Source: Gnetum montanum (lineage: Eukaryota; Streptophyta; Gnetopsida; Gnetales; Gnetaceae). Taken from it: DNA of 39,573 bases. How positions within the stretch are numbered: the stretch's first letter is position 1; each line of letters opens with the position of its first letter. Both the position numbers and the translations under genes were made by a program. The notes under the pieces are model-generated. The model searched no databases and was not told where the DNA came from. It was given only the letters and a program-made list of their open reading frames with translations. The stretch covers positions 1 to 39,573 of the forward strand of contig MNCI01011089.1 in the NCBI GenBank assembly GCA_015680685.1, in the 5' to 3' direction. Positions 10,728 to 20,791 of the stretch are shown in pieces.

Positions 10728-11402
10728 ATGAGGGCTGTCAACCTACAACTGGCACCTCAGCTGAGTGGACCGGAACCCAAACCACGAGAACATCCCTTAC
10801 ATACACCTATGGCTAGTGCCTCTAAACCTCAAAGCGCATCTACTGTTCCACCGCTTGAGAAGCCTTCAAACCAAACACCCTCCAACATACAAACGGTCAT
10901 GCTCACACATTCCATGACTGACTGGATAAAGACAAGGCATCTTCCCTGGAAATTAACTGATTCAGGAAGCCCCCTCATCTATCTTCAGGTGGCAAGGAAT
11001 GAGCCATGTAAAGCTCTTCTGGATTCGGGGTCAGGAGTCAATTTGATCTCACATGAAATGTACAAGAATTGGAACCTACCCCTATTCAAGAAGAGCAACA
11101 TTCAGCTCAAGCTCGTAGACCAATCCATTACTATTCCCCTGGGATTGGTAGAAGACATTGTGACCACTATTTGTGGGTGGTCCTATCCTACTGATTTCCT
11201 TGTCATTCGTGTGGAGAATTGCAAGGGGAACTTCCCAATCATAATGGGAAGAGCCTGGTTGAGCATGGTGGATGCAAGACTAGGACTCCGAGATCTTTCC
11301 CTTGAAATTTCAAATGAAAATCCCTTTGGAAAGATCGAGAAGAAGCACATTCCATGCATCGCATACAGTGACTCCGGGTGCAACTGTGTGCAGCAGTTAT
11401 GA
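10728..11402 (+). pseudogene. E1 protease (retropepsin-like)
   Basis: This is an aspartic protease that would cut the polyprotein. The active-site motif LLDSGSGVNLIS lies at about 11017-11052, followed by QLKLVDQSITIPLGLVEDIV, the typical second half of Athila/Tat proteases, and then FPIIMGRAWL. The catalytic Asp-Ser-Gly is intact and this stretch has no internal stop (224 codons open). Upstream residues are a Pro/Ser-rich linker from gag. It is in the same frame as RT, so it was part of one gag-pol reading frame. The closing stop at 11400 (TGA) could derive from CGA. Confidence 0.8.
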
Positions 11403-11534
11403 TCTGCCAAGCTTACATCCATTCAAGCATGTAGTCGGTGTACTAAATAATCGCCAGTTCAATAGTGCCTATATGTAGCAACCACAACTCAAGAAGCCAC
11501 CCAGTGGCTGATAGCTAATCCTGCTAGCAGCACA

Positions 11535-12780
11535 TTGTGCATGGAACCATCAGAGGGGCTTGTACAAGCCTATGTAGAAAGCATGAATGAAATGAAAGAG
11601 GTTCATCAACAAGTCTCCACTGTTGATGACCATGATGATTGGGGAAAGTTGCAAATCCCTGAAAGCTTTAAAAAAGAGCCCCTAGAGCTCAAGTCCTTAC
11701 TGGCCCACTTAGAATATGTAGTTTTGCAAAATGGGAAGCTAGTAATTATTAATGTCACCCTTTCTCCTGAACAAAAGAAAAAGTTATTGAAGGTGGTGAA
11801 CAAATGGGATGCTACATTTTCATGGTCATATCTTGAGTTAACTAGAGTTGATCCTAGGGTTTTCCAACATCGGATCTATATTGACCCCTCCATGAAGCCA
11901 CGACGACAACCACAAAGGCAATTAAACCCCAAACTGAAGTAGGTCATCAAAGATGAAATCGAGCAAATGCTGAAAGCAGGGTTCATCTATTCCATCGCTG
12001 ATAGTGAATGGGTCAGTCCACTTGTTATTGTGCCGAAGAAGGGTGGCAAATGGAGGGTTTGTATAGATTTCCAATTGCCCAACATGGCTACCTTCAAAGA
12101 TCACTTCCCACTCCCATTTGTGGACCAAGTGTTGGATACCATTGCAGGGCACCGTTATTACAGCTTTTTGGATGGTTATAATGGCTATAACCAAATTCAA
12201 ATTGCACCAGAGGACCAGGCCAAAACAACTTTCACAAGTCCATGGGGGACTTTTGCATACAAGAAGATACCTTTTGGCCTATGTAATGTGCCTGCCACTT
12301 TCCAATGCCTTGTCCTCAGCATCTTCCAGTAGCAAATTGGCAATGGGGTAGAAGTCTTCATGGATGACTTCTCTACCTATGGGGCCACGTTCGAACAAGC
12401 CTTGGACCACCTTGAGCAAGTTTTGAAAAGATGTGTAGACACTAATCTATGACTCAATTGGCAGAAAAGCCACTTAATGGTCCAAGAAGGCATTGTGCTG
12501 GGGCATCGTATCTCACAGACAAGGATTAGCATGGATCCTGAAAATATCAGGGTCATCCAAGGAATCACCCAACCAAGCACTATAAAAGATGTTCGATCAT
12601 TCCTTGGCCACATTGGTTACTACTGGTGCTTCATTGAAAATTTCTCGAAGATCGCCAAGCCGTTGGTGGAACTCACAAAGAAAGATGCTTCATTCACCTG
12701 GACCAAGGAATGTGAATCTGCATTCCAATTGCTTAAATAGAAACTCGTAAAGACTCCAATTCTATGAGCACCTAATTGGT
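11535..12780 (+). pseudogene. E1 reverse transcriptase
   Basis: Copies element RNA into DNA. Visible blocks in order: a linker with ELTRVDPRVFQHRIYIDPSMKP (about 11837-11905), IEQMLKAGFIY and VSPLVIVPKKGGKWRVCIDF (RT1-2, about 11960-12070), SFLDGYNGYNQIQI (first Asp, about 12165), FTSPWGTFAYKKIPFGLCNVPATFQ, VFMDDFSTYG (catalytic DD, about 12355-12384), and IRVIQGITQPSTIKDVRSFLGHIGYY (thumb/connection). All three catalytic aspartates remain. Four or more in-frame stops (for example 11940, 12331, 12450) interrupt it, each one transition away from CAG or CGA. Confidence 0.85.
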
Positions 12781-13154
12781 CCAGGACCTTCCACATCATG
12801 ACGGATGCATCCAATAATTCCTTGGGAGCTGTGCTCACACAGTGTGATGATAAAAAATGTCCATACTAAATCCACTGTGCAAGCCGTAGCATTGTGGGTG
12901 CTTAGCTTAATTACATCACCATTGAAAAGGAGTTGATGGTGGTGGTGTTTGCCTTGGAAAAATTCTGACACTATGTGATCAGATACAAGGTGTTCATGCA
13001 TACCGACCACAATGCTATCTGGTTCCTGATGAATAAACCAACGGTGAGCCCCTACATCATCCAGTGGCTAGTGATTATTTAAGAATTTGACCTCACTATG
13101 GTAGATAGGAAGGGAACCAAGAACGTGGTCGCTAACCACTTGTCTCGGTTGTGA
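12781..13154 (+). pseudogene. E1 RNase H
   Basis: Degrades the RNA strand of the RNA-DNA hybrid. HIMTDASNNSLGAVLTQ (about 12792), IEKELMVVVFALEKF (about 12921) and MHTDHNAIWFL (about 12996) carry the Asp, Glu and Asp of the active site. TMVDRKGTKNVVANHLSRL (about 13095-13152) is the usual end of the domain in Ty3/Gypsy elements. It is in frame with RT and contains a few stops. Confidence 0.85.
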
Positions 13155-13838
13155 TGGGATGACACAGAAGAGGAGGAGCCCCTCTCCGACCAATTCCCCA
13201 ATGAACTTCTCCTCACCCAAACCATCAGCAAATATAGGAGGGATTGGAGCACCAAACTTAATGATGCCCTGTAGGCCTATCACTCCACCTGGAAAATTCC
13301 TATAGGGTACTCTCCCTATGAGTTAGTGTATGCTAAGTTACCAAAACTTTTGATCCAGGTGGAACTCCGGACACTATCCACAACTAGTGACTTAGGTCTT
13401 GACCTACCCCTAGCACAACGTGAATGGATTATCAACCTAAGTGTGCTAGATGAGAATCGATTAGTGGCCCTGTCTTCAAATGAAATCCACAAGGCCTACA
13501 AAAAACAACGTCATGATCTTAGGGTTCAGAAGGTCACATTTAGATGTGGAGATAAGGTATTGTATTAGAACCCCACCCATGTACCACAACCGACTAAGTT
13601 TTAAATGTTGTAGGAGGGACCTTACATTGTCTCCAAAACCTTCCCATCTGGGGCCTTGCTTATCCATAAACCTAAGGACCCCATAAGAACGTAGTTGGTC
13701 AACTGGCAACAACTGAAACCTTTTCGTGACCTCTACCTAACCAGTGCTACCACCTCATCATCACCAAGACAACCTCATTCCATCTTTCATGTCTCCTCCT
13801 TTCCACCCAGCTGTGGGGGAGACCGTCATCCATGCTAA
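13155..13838 (+). pseudogene. E1 integrase remnant, core deleted
   Basis: After RNase H the frame runs through NELLLTQ (about 13200-13220) straight into TISKYRRDWSTKLNDAL and GYSPYELVYAKLPKL, the last part of the integrase core. The HHCC zinc finger and the D,D-35-E catalytic region (about 770 bp in E2, 33870-34640) are absent. The C-terminal domain remains: VTFRCGDKVLY, then EGPYIVSKTFPSGALLI (a GPY/F-type module) and LVNWQQLKPF. The frame is unbroken across the deletion. The stop at 13836 (TAA) is the likely end of pol. Either the deletion happened after insertion, or E1 moved using integrase supplied by a relative. Confidence 0.8.
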
Positions 13839-15360
13839 CCCATTCCACTACGCTCCTCACTCTTTTTGAAATTTTTTGTTTTCCACTTTTTTATTTTTCA
13901 ACATCGTTCATACCTTTGCCAATTCTTGCTAATTTTTCCTTTCTTAAATTATTTTTCCATTTCTTTGTTGATTATTTATGTGTATGTGTGTGTTTCATTT
14001 CCAATTAATTGCTAATAAGCTGTCTTATTATCATCAGGTTTGGCGTGGATGGTTTTCATTGCATTGGGTTACTGAAAATAGCCACTTATTTTACCTCGCT
14101 CCTATCCTCGCATGGTTGTTCTTGGATTTTGTATCTACTTTCACCTCATAATATCGGCAGTGAGTCCACATCATCCATCCATTCATCCACTCCATGGTTT
14201 TCCTACCCTTGGGAACATGCAACCCCCTTTCACTTAACAGACATTGTAATTAATACATGACTTGTGTAGTTCCTAGACTCAAGGATGACCCAATGGTTTG
14301 AATCAGGTGTGACTTCAAGGGGAATGCAACATCCATCGTCCTCTTCTACCCCTTGGGTGGCAGGAGTGCCCTTACGAATTTCTTCCCACTCCAAGTTCTT
14401 CTCTACAAGGAAGCTGCTTAGTAGTTTGACCTTGCATGGTGTGGTCCTCACCAAAAAATTCAAAAAAAAACCAAAAAACAAACATGAGGATTCAAAGCAC
14501 ATCCCTTGGTCGAATGCATGCACACAAGCATGGGTCTTTACATGGTGTGGTTCCCACAAAATAAAAGAAACATAAGAATAAAATCTTAACCATGTGGGAA
14601 TTCAAAGCACACCCCTTAGACCGCCTCTCATGGGCCACAAGCACTACTTAGGGGACTTCCTTCGTGCCCTCTAACTTAGTCCTGTTTCACTTCCTTCCTC
14701 TCATGTCTATTGGAGTGGTGGTTCTCTGCAAGTGCATTCCTGTCCACTTGGAGGGTGGCCGAGTCTTCACATGTTGCTACGATGTCACTGGATGTGGTTG
14801 GTTTTGGGTCTGAACTTGGGAAAGGTCCTATCACCTCACGTGGGGTTTCATGTGACCAATAATTGGAATTCCAAACCTCACTCCTCTCTCTTCACCCATT
14901 TTTCTCCATGACTCACCTCACTGCCGGTCTTATGTTTTGATCATTCATCGTGATTCCCATGAACTTCTCATGCCACGGTAGGTTCTCATGGATGGGAGTA
15001 TTAACTTGTGATCACCATTCCTTAGCCCTGAGGCCCACGAACCCTGGTGTTGGGGATATGCAAGGGCTAGGAAGGCTATTTCCTACTATGGGGAGGACCT
15101 ACTTACATATTCTCAATGTTGTTTGTTAGTTTCCCATCCTCTTGGGTTGTTGGTGGCTTGTTTCCATGTTATCCATCACTCGATTTCTCTCCTGCGGAGT
15201 CCTTTCTCTCCAAGTTCTCCTACCTTTGACTCTTTTTCTAGCTCGACTTCCCTTCCTTTGGTCCTTAACCATGTTTTGGGCCTCTCATGCTCTTCAACTG
15301 CCACAATTTGGCATTTTAAATTCATCTTTTCAGGCTTTTTTGGGTTGGTCAATGCTAGTC
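13839..15360 (+). other. E1 gene-free stretch between pol and accessory ORF
   Basis: About 1.5 kb with no supportable coding region. Its start is related to the post-pol part of E2 (for example TGAGTCCACA-CATCCATCC at 14161 and about 35527). It includes a diverged tandem duplication of about 106 bp (14432-14640). Open frames here have no homologue in E4 or E2 and look like chance. Confidence 0.6.
14432..14640 (+). repeat. Diverged 106-bp tandem duplication
   Basis: TTGCATGGTGTGG at 14432 and TTACATGGTGTGG at 14538 begin two copies. Each is followed by an A-rich run and then ATTCAAAGCACA-CCCTT. E2 has a single counterpart (TTGCATGGTATGG, about 35790), so the duplication is specific to E1 or its recent ancestor. 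Confidence 0.65.
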
Positions 15361-15370
15361 AATGGGTGTG

Positions 15371-15470
15371 AACCCCTACGTATACAAGGCCCCATATACG
15401 CAGCCCCCTACGTATACACAGCCATGTATACGCAGTTCCATCGACACAGCGTCCAACTCCTATATATATG
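15371..15470 (+). promoter_or_regulatory. E1 internal LTR-promoter-like module
   Basis: It contains repeated CGTATAC / TATACGCAG / CCATCGACACAG units resembling the LTR U3 (GTATAC, CATCGACGCAG, GGCCCC), and then TATATATATG (15461-15470) as a TATA box. It sits about 450 bases before the accessory start at 15921. E4 has the same arrangement at 4358-4455 upstream of its accessory ORF. I infer a second promoter for the accessory ORF; the sequence shows only resemblance and position. Confidence 0.45.
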
Positions 15471-15620
15471 GCCATTACACTTTAGATTTTCATCATTTTG
15501 CAAACAAATTGGATGGGAGATTTTGCCATTTTTTCTGCCTAACTTCTTCCCAAGCACCTACATTCCATCGTACGTTCACATCAACCAATCCTTGCCCTCT
15601 TAAGCACCCAGAGGTATGCT

Positions 15621-15644
15621 CTCAGTCATGGGGGGGGGGGGGTA
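15621..15644 (+). other. Internal polypurine-tract-like copy
   Basis: CTCAGTCATG followed by a run of G (13 in all) and TA repeats the 3' tract CTCAGTCATGGGGGTA at 19904-19919, including the non-purine bases before the G run. Its place about 60% along the element resembles a central polypurine tract, a second start for plus-strand DNA known in lentiviruses and some LTR retrotransposons. Function here is inferred. Confidence 0.5.
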
Positions 15645-15655
15645 AAGCCTATGTG

Positions 15656-15709
15656 TAATTAATTAATTAGGCTATGTATAATTAATTAATTAATTAATTA
15701 GTTAATTAA
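15656..15709. repeat. TAAT microsatellite
   Basis: Two runs of TAAT/ATTA units separated by GGCTATGTAT, lying just after the internal polypurine-like tract and inside the candidate leader intron. Confidence 0.9.
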
Positions 15710-15920
15710 GACTTCGCACCTCTAAGAGAAGAAACGAAAACAACCGTTTAAACTCCAACTCATCCCTTGTTGTTTTTGGCTCTAACCCATGAATTAACAC
15801 TCCGGGGGATTTAATGGAATGCCCATGCCAACAACATAACTTAGTTGAACTGAGAATGTGTATAAGGACCATTTTGAGCTACTTATGCATAGTCTAATGG
15901 GCAGTTATGTTTGATTGCAA

Positions 15921-18746
15921 ATGGCACCCAAACCAAGGCATCCAAGGGGTGAAGGACCATCACAACCGAGGGACAAGGGTTCACGAACGGGAAGGGGATG
16001 AGCTCTGTAGCAACCAGAGCACGCAGAGGGCTCTCATGCAATTGGCCCCCTCTACGAAGGACCTAATGTGGAATCTATCCATCATATTCTTGAAGAGGAG
16101 ATGCCCAGTGAGTAATTGCAAGGGGATGAAACTCCGAGGATAGCACCACGGCTTGAGGTCACCCTGACCCAAGCATGTCTTGATTCTATCAAGCCACGAG
16201 AAGTACAACGGATGGTCCTATAAGATCTAAACTTTGGACCATTTCTCGAGAATGTGCTAGAAGATGTGAGGCTTCAACTACAAAACTCTCCTATGTGGCC
16301 AATCATCACAACCAATGGTGAATGGTACTTAGAAGAGACCTATCTCTTCTGAACGAATCGAAAACTAGGGTCCAGGGTAAGAATCAAAGACATCTATGTC
16401 TTTTACTCTACAAAGGTAATAGCACAAGCTCTAGGGTTGCCAGAGACCGGAGCAGATGTGGCAGAGATCCCAAAATAAGCAAACCCTAAGGTAAAAGGGG
16501 AGGGGATCAAGCAGTGCTATGGGATAGACCGCAAGGAGTTCAGCTCTCTAACCACCGTGGAGAGGGTGTATTCAAAGATCACATCTTACCACCTAAATCC
16601 AATGATGAGACCCAGTAAAATCATGACCTTCTCTGCTCATGCATGTGCCACCCTAAGTGGAAAATTTCCAATGAGTCTTCCATAGTTGTTGTTCTTGGAA
16701 ATCCAAAAGAGGTTCGCCGAAAGCAAATGTGGAAGAAAAGCTCTCCCCTTCCCCTGCCTAATCAGAAAATTATGCAAATAGGTAGAGATAGCATGCTATG
16801 CCAATGATACACTTTGGCATGCCCCAATTGCCTCATGGCATGAAATGATGAAGGATAGGACTCCTGCCACTACAAAGATGGAGGAAGAGTAGCAACCACC
16901 TCCACCACCTGTGCAAATGATAAGGTTAGGTTCACAAACTATTGCAAAAAACATCCGTAAAATCTAACAATTGCTCTTAAGCTAGCAAGAGCAATCTAGA
17001 AGGACTGGTGGAGGAGAAGACCCTTCGGTCTATCACCCTACAATGAGCCACCTAGAGAAAGTGCCTCAAGTAGTCAATTTGCTAGAAAGAGTAGGGCTAA
17101 TGTTCTCCACCGCCTGAATGCAAGTGCCAGTAAGAATAGATCTTAGCGTCCAAGAGGTAACAGTATCAAGTCAGTAGCTATTCCCTAAAATTTCATGGAA
17201 TGCCGCTACCTTCTCGATATGCTTGGAAGATGGTGAAGGGGTGACAGTCTTGGTGATGCAGCACCAAGGACAAGAGATTGTGGGCGAAGTGATTGCTAAT
17301 ATGATTGCTATAGCTCTTAATGCACCAATGGTGCCTGTACCAGATGTACATGGGATTTGAGATGTACAAGCATCTGTCAAAACTTCATGTAGTAGGATTG
17401 ATGCAGCACAACACAAAGAACAGTTGGACCAACTAGTGGGAACCGGGTAACCAATTTCGGATGTCTTTGACCTTTCGGATAACATCATTATAACCTAGTC
17501 AGAGCTACTTTTGACAAGGGGTAAGAGCCTCATTTTGGAAGGGCAACTTGAAGCTGCTCAAGCCACTTGTCAATGCTTGGCAACAAAAGTCACCCAGTTA
17601 AGAACCCAACTTCCTGATCTAGCTCTCCTCAAATGCGAGCTCACCAGAGATGAAGCTTTTCAATAGCTTCAGGTTAAACTTCAGACAGTTGAGGATGAGC
17701 AAGAGTCGACGATCTTTGATAAGTCCTTAGCAGACGCTTAGACATATCATTTAGACAAGGACTTGACAGAGGTTCGCTAGGAGAACATCAGGTTGACTAC
17801 GGAGGTCCATCGCCTACATAATGTTGGTGCTGAAAACGAGCACATGAAGAATTTTATTCACCAAAAACAGGAAGAACTAGCCAGGGTGAATGCTGATGTA
17901 AGAAGGTTGGCTGCTAAGAATTGAAATCTGTCCGTGGAGGAGGTTCGAGCCTTGCGATAGAAGTCTACCGTCGAAATCGCTGCTTGGAAGAACGAGGCCC
18001 TAAAATTTGAAAAAGTCAAGAATCATTACAGGGATCAAGTGGCATTGCAAAAGGAAGTGAATGAAAAATAGATTTAAGTCACAAAGGCTAAGATGAACCA
18101 AGCACTCCATCAGCTCCGAGAGGGAGGCAAGGTATGGCAACCTATCTTTGATGGGTTGAATGCCTACAATCAAGCTGAAATCTACCTCAAAGAGTTGCAG
18201 ATTAAAGAAATGATAGAATATATAGAGTTTTCCAACCTTCGCTATGCAAACCTGGCTATGCTCATAGCCAAGAGACCATGGTCTAAATTGGAGAAGCAAG
18301 TGGCCACCTCATATTCTCTATACGAGGATGAGTTTCAAGCACACAAAGTAACAAAGCAAAAATTGGAAGTAGCAAACGTCAAACTTGAAGTTCTCCGCAC
18401 ATGATTTGAAGGACAATGTATGGTTGCAGAGAACTTGGCCCATCGAATGACTAACTACCAACAGCTACAGACATCAATTCGAACATTTAACATCAAAGAA
18501 AAATAGTTCACAGCCTGGTTTGTCAACTTGAAAGAACTCTTCCCTGCACTACCGTGCCCTTGGGAGGTTCTAGTCCCAGTGCACATTGGTGAGGCTGCCA
18601 ATATGGTGAACGATCCTAGAAGAAAGGAGGAAATAATGAGGGCCCTTCTAGAGGCTTTCTCATTACCTCTAGAAGTTGTAGCTACTGTGGGAAAGCCATC
18701 ATTCATGCCACCACCACCACATGGGTCAGAGGCTGTTGAAGGTTGA
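15921..18746 (+). pseudogene. E1 accessory ORF after pol, about 940 codons
   Basis: From ATG at 15921 (MAPKPRHPRGEGPSQP) to TGA at 18744 there is one continuous frame with about 25 internal stops and no frameshift that I can detect; nearly all stops are one C-to-T or G-to-A step from CAA, CAG or CGA. Regions: a basic/Pro-rich N-terminus; a domain at residues about 120-295 (VRIKDIYVFYSTKVIAQALGLP ... HLNPMMRPSKIMTF ... LPFPCLIRKLCK) that resembles the 'putative plant transposon protein' family (PF20167) by pattern; a Pro run (QPPPPPV, about residue 325); a long charged, probably coiled-coil part (about 530-830); and a conserved end (LKELFPALPCPWEVLVPVHI ... MPPPPHG). No clear signal peptide or membrane helix is visible, unlike env-like genes. 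E4 has a homologue. Function unknown. Confidence 0.7.
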
Positions 18747-18769
18747 TGAGACGTGACTTGCACTAGGCT

Positions 18770-18838
18770 GCGATATTGCGTACGCGATATCGTGGCCGCC
18801 GCGATATCGCGTCTTCTCCTGTGATATCGCGTACGCGA
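18770..18838. repeat. CpG-rich palindromic minisatellite, 51-bp unit, running into N gap
   Basis: GCGATATTGCGTACGCGA at 18770 recurs as GTGATATCGCGTACGCGA at 18821, a 51-bp period. The unit is built from nested palindromes (CGATATCG, TACGCGATA, GATATCGCG). CpG is very dense, in contrast to the surrounding CpG-poor element. The array enters the N gap, which suggests more copies that could not be assembled. It lies between the accessory ORF and the polypurine tract, where plant Tat/Ogre elements often carry variable tandem repeats. E4 lacks it. Confidence 0.75.
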
Positions 18839-19753
18839 NNNNNNNNNNNNNNNNNNNNNNNNNNNNNNNNNNNNNNNNNNNNNNNNNNNNNNNNNNNNNN
18901 NNNNNNNNNNNNNNNNNNNNNNNNNNNNNNNNNNNNNNNNNNNNNNNNNNNNNNNNNNNNNNNNNNNNNNNNNNNNNNNNNNNNNNNNNNNNNNNNNNNN
19001 NNNNNNNNNNNNNNNNNNNNNNNNNNNNNNNNNNNNNNNNNNNNNNNNNNNNNNNNNNNNNNNNNNNNNNNNNNNNNNNNNNNNNNNNNNNNNNNNNNNN
19101 NNNNNNNNNNNNNNNNNNNNNNNNNNNNNNNNNNNNNNNNNNNNNNNNNNNNNNNNNNNNNNNNNNNNNNNNNNNNNNNNNNNNNNNNNNNNNNNNNNNN
19201 NNNNNNNNNNNNNNNNNNNNNNNNNNNNNNNNNNNNNNNNNNNNNNNNNNNNNNNNNNNNNNNNNNNNNNNNNNNNNNNNNNNNNNNNNNNNNNNNNNNN
19301 NNNNNNNNNNNNNNNNNNNNNNNNNNNNNNNNNNNNNNNNNNNNNNNNNNNNNNNNNNNNNNNNNNNNNNNNNNNNNNNNNNNNNNNNNNNNNNNNNNNN
19401 NNNNNNNNNNNNNNNNNNNNNNNNNNNNNNNNNNNNNNNNNNNNNNNNNNNNNNNNNNNNNNNNNNNNNNNNNNNNNNNNNNNNNNNNNNNNNNNNNNNN
19501 NNNNNNNNNNNNNNNNNNNNNNNNNNNNNNNNNNNNNNNNNNNNNNNNNNNNNNNNNNNNNNNNNNNNNNNNNNNNNNNNNNNNNNNNNNNNNNNNNNNN
19601 NNNNNNNNNNNNNNNNNNNNNNNNNNNNNNNNNNNNNNNNNNNNNNNNNNNNNNNNNNNNNNNNNNNNNNNNNNNNNNNNNNNNNNNNNNNNNNNNNNNN
19701 NNNNNNNNNNNNNNNNNNNNNNNNNNNNNNNNNNNNNNNNNNNNNNNNNNNNN
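18839..19753. other. Assembly gap (915 N)
   Basis: A run of 915 unknown bases starting inside the minisatellite. Nothing can be said about its content. Open frames that cross it are artefacts of translating N. Confidence 0.99.
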
Positions 19754-19919
19754 TGAACACCACCATTTTTGTAATTTTTTCTTCTCTGTACACTTGGGCA
19801 CTTGGTAAAATTGGTGTTGAGTCATGTGTGTGTCAAGTCATGTGTGTTGTAAATAAAAGTCCATACCTTCCAAATTGTAGAGGAACTCGAGGATGAGTTT
19901 TTACTCAGTCATGGGGGTA
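19754..19919 (+). other. E1 3' untranslated end with polypurine tract
   Basis: Non-coding sequence after the gap, ending ACTCGAGGATGAGTTTTTAC and then CTCAGTCATGGGGGTA (19904-19919), directly before the 3' LTR. E4 has the same GAGGATGATTTTT ... TCAGTCA ... GGTGGTA order. A short repeat (AGTCATGTGTGT) is also visible. Confidence 0.75.
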
Positions 19920-20791
19920 TAATGAAGTGTCATTAGTCGATGCATCGACTAGGCCGCGTATATGTGGTCGCGTCGATGTGGTCCCTTCAACACAGCCTTC
20001 CATGCATCGACGTGGCCCCGTTTACGCAGAGCCTATTCCAGCCTATAAATAAGAGGGCTTTTATCTCACTTAGGTACCTTTTTATTAGTTGTAGTGAAGC
20101 TCTTGTAGTTTGTTTCCGCAAGAGTTAGAATATTTTCCAAGTGCCCATAGTAGGTGTAAGAAAGGTGGCCAGCTCTTTATTCCAGTGCTGATGTATCTGA
20201 GGCCATTGGCGTGAATGGCAATAAAGACAAACTCTTCAAGCATTCCTTGCAGCATTTGGACTTAGTCATTTAATGAATTTAATAGTTTAATATTTTTATG
20301 CTTTAATAATTACTTAAGTTTCCATTGTTATTTCAATCGCTATCACTCTCTTATAGTTCATAAAAACCATAAGTATAACCATCTCGAACGTAAACCCCAC
20401 ACTTGGCAACCCAGTGACGCTTAATGTCTAGTAACCCAGTAGTGGTTAGGGGATGCTCAGGATGTGCCCGGAAGATGGGACCAGATACTTATGCTAGGAA
20501 TAGTTAAGATATAGATTAGGATAATTATAGATTATATAATATTCCAACCTTAATTAGACACCAAAAGATAAAGTAAAAAGCCATAAAAATCAGTTGCCTC
20601 AATCTCACTAAACCATCGCCATTAGAACATCGCAAGTGAGGTTGGGAAGACAACGATCATTCTAACAAAGGGTTTTTGCTAGTTAAGGTTTGGTGTATGC
20701 AAAGTACTTACAGTCTACAGAATTTGATTGAGTTGCATGTGAACACCTGTGATTCACATGGTTGGACATAGGGGTACCTAGTCGCTCATCA
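19920..20791 (+). repeat. E1 3' LTR (872 bp)
   Basis: Begins TAATGAAGTGTC (TG changed to TA) and ends CTCATCA. It carries the same palindrome (19934-19951), TATAAATA (20044-20051) and AATAAA (20220-20225) as the 5' LTR. It has one copy of the 34-bp U3 unit instead of two. It is followed by CTTGT, the target-site duplication. Confidence 0.92.

Larger units (their letters stand above)
15614..15900 (+). other. Candidate leader intron of E1 accessory ORF
   Basis: CCCAGAG|GTATGC at 15614 is a plausible 5' splice site, and CTAATGGGCAG (ending at about 15903) a plausible 3' site 18 bases before the accessory ATG. The E4 leader has a comparable donor. No transcript evidence is available. Confidence 0.28.
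7400..20791 (+). mobile_element. E1: plus-strand Ty3/Gypsy (Athila/Tat-like) element with complete ends
   Basis: A 13.4-kb element with LTRs at 7400-8309 and 19920-20791 (roughly 90% identical by eye) and a perfect 5-bp target-site duplication CTTGT (7395-7399 / 20792-20796). It is inserted in the RNase H region of E4. It contains a tRNA-Asp-type primer site, gag, protease, RT, RNase H, an integrase with its core deleted, an accessory ORF, tandem repeats with a 915-base N gap, and a polypurine tract. Pol (9639-13838) and the accessory ORF are each in a single frame, broken mainly by stops that single C-to-T or G-to-A changes could create. It cannot encode its own integrase. Confidence 0.93.

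Noticed and set aside
15123-15658. Overlapping plus-strand ORFs of 82-153 codons before the accessory ORF
   Set aside because: No homologue in E4 or E2, low-complexity Ser/Phe/Leu content, and they overlap the promoter-like module; likely chance.
18455-19825. Very long open frames across 18455-19825 on both strands
   Set aside because: They are open only because the 915-base N run was translated as X; no coding support on either side in those frames.
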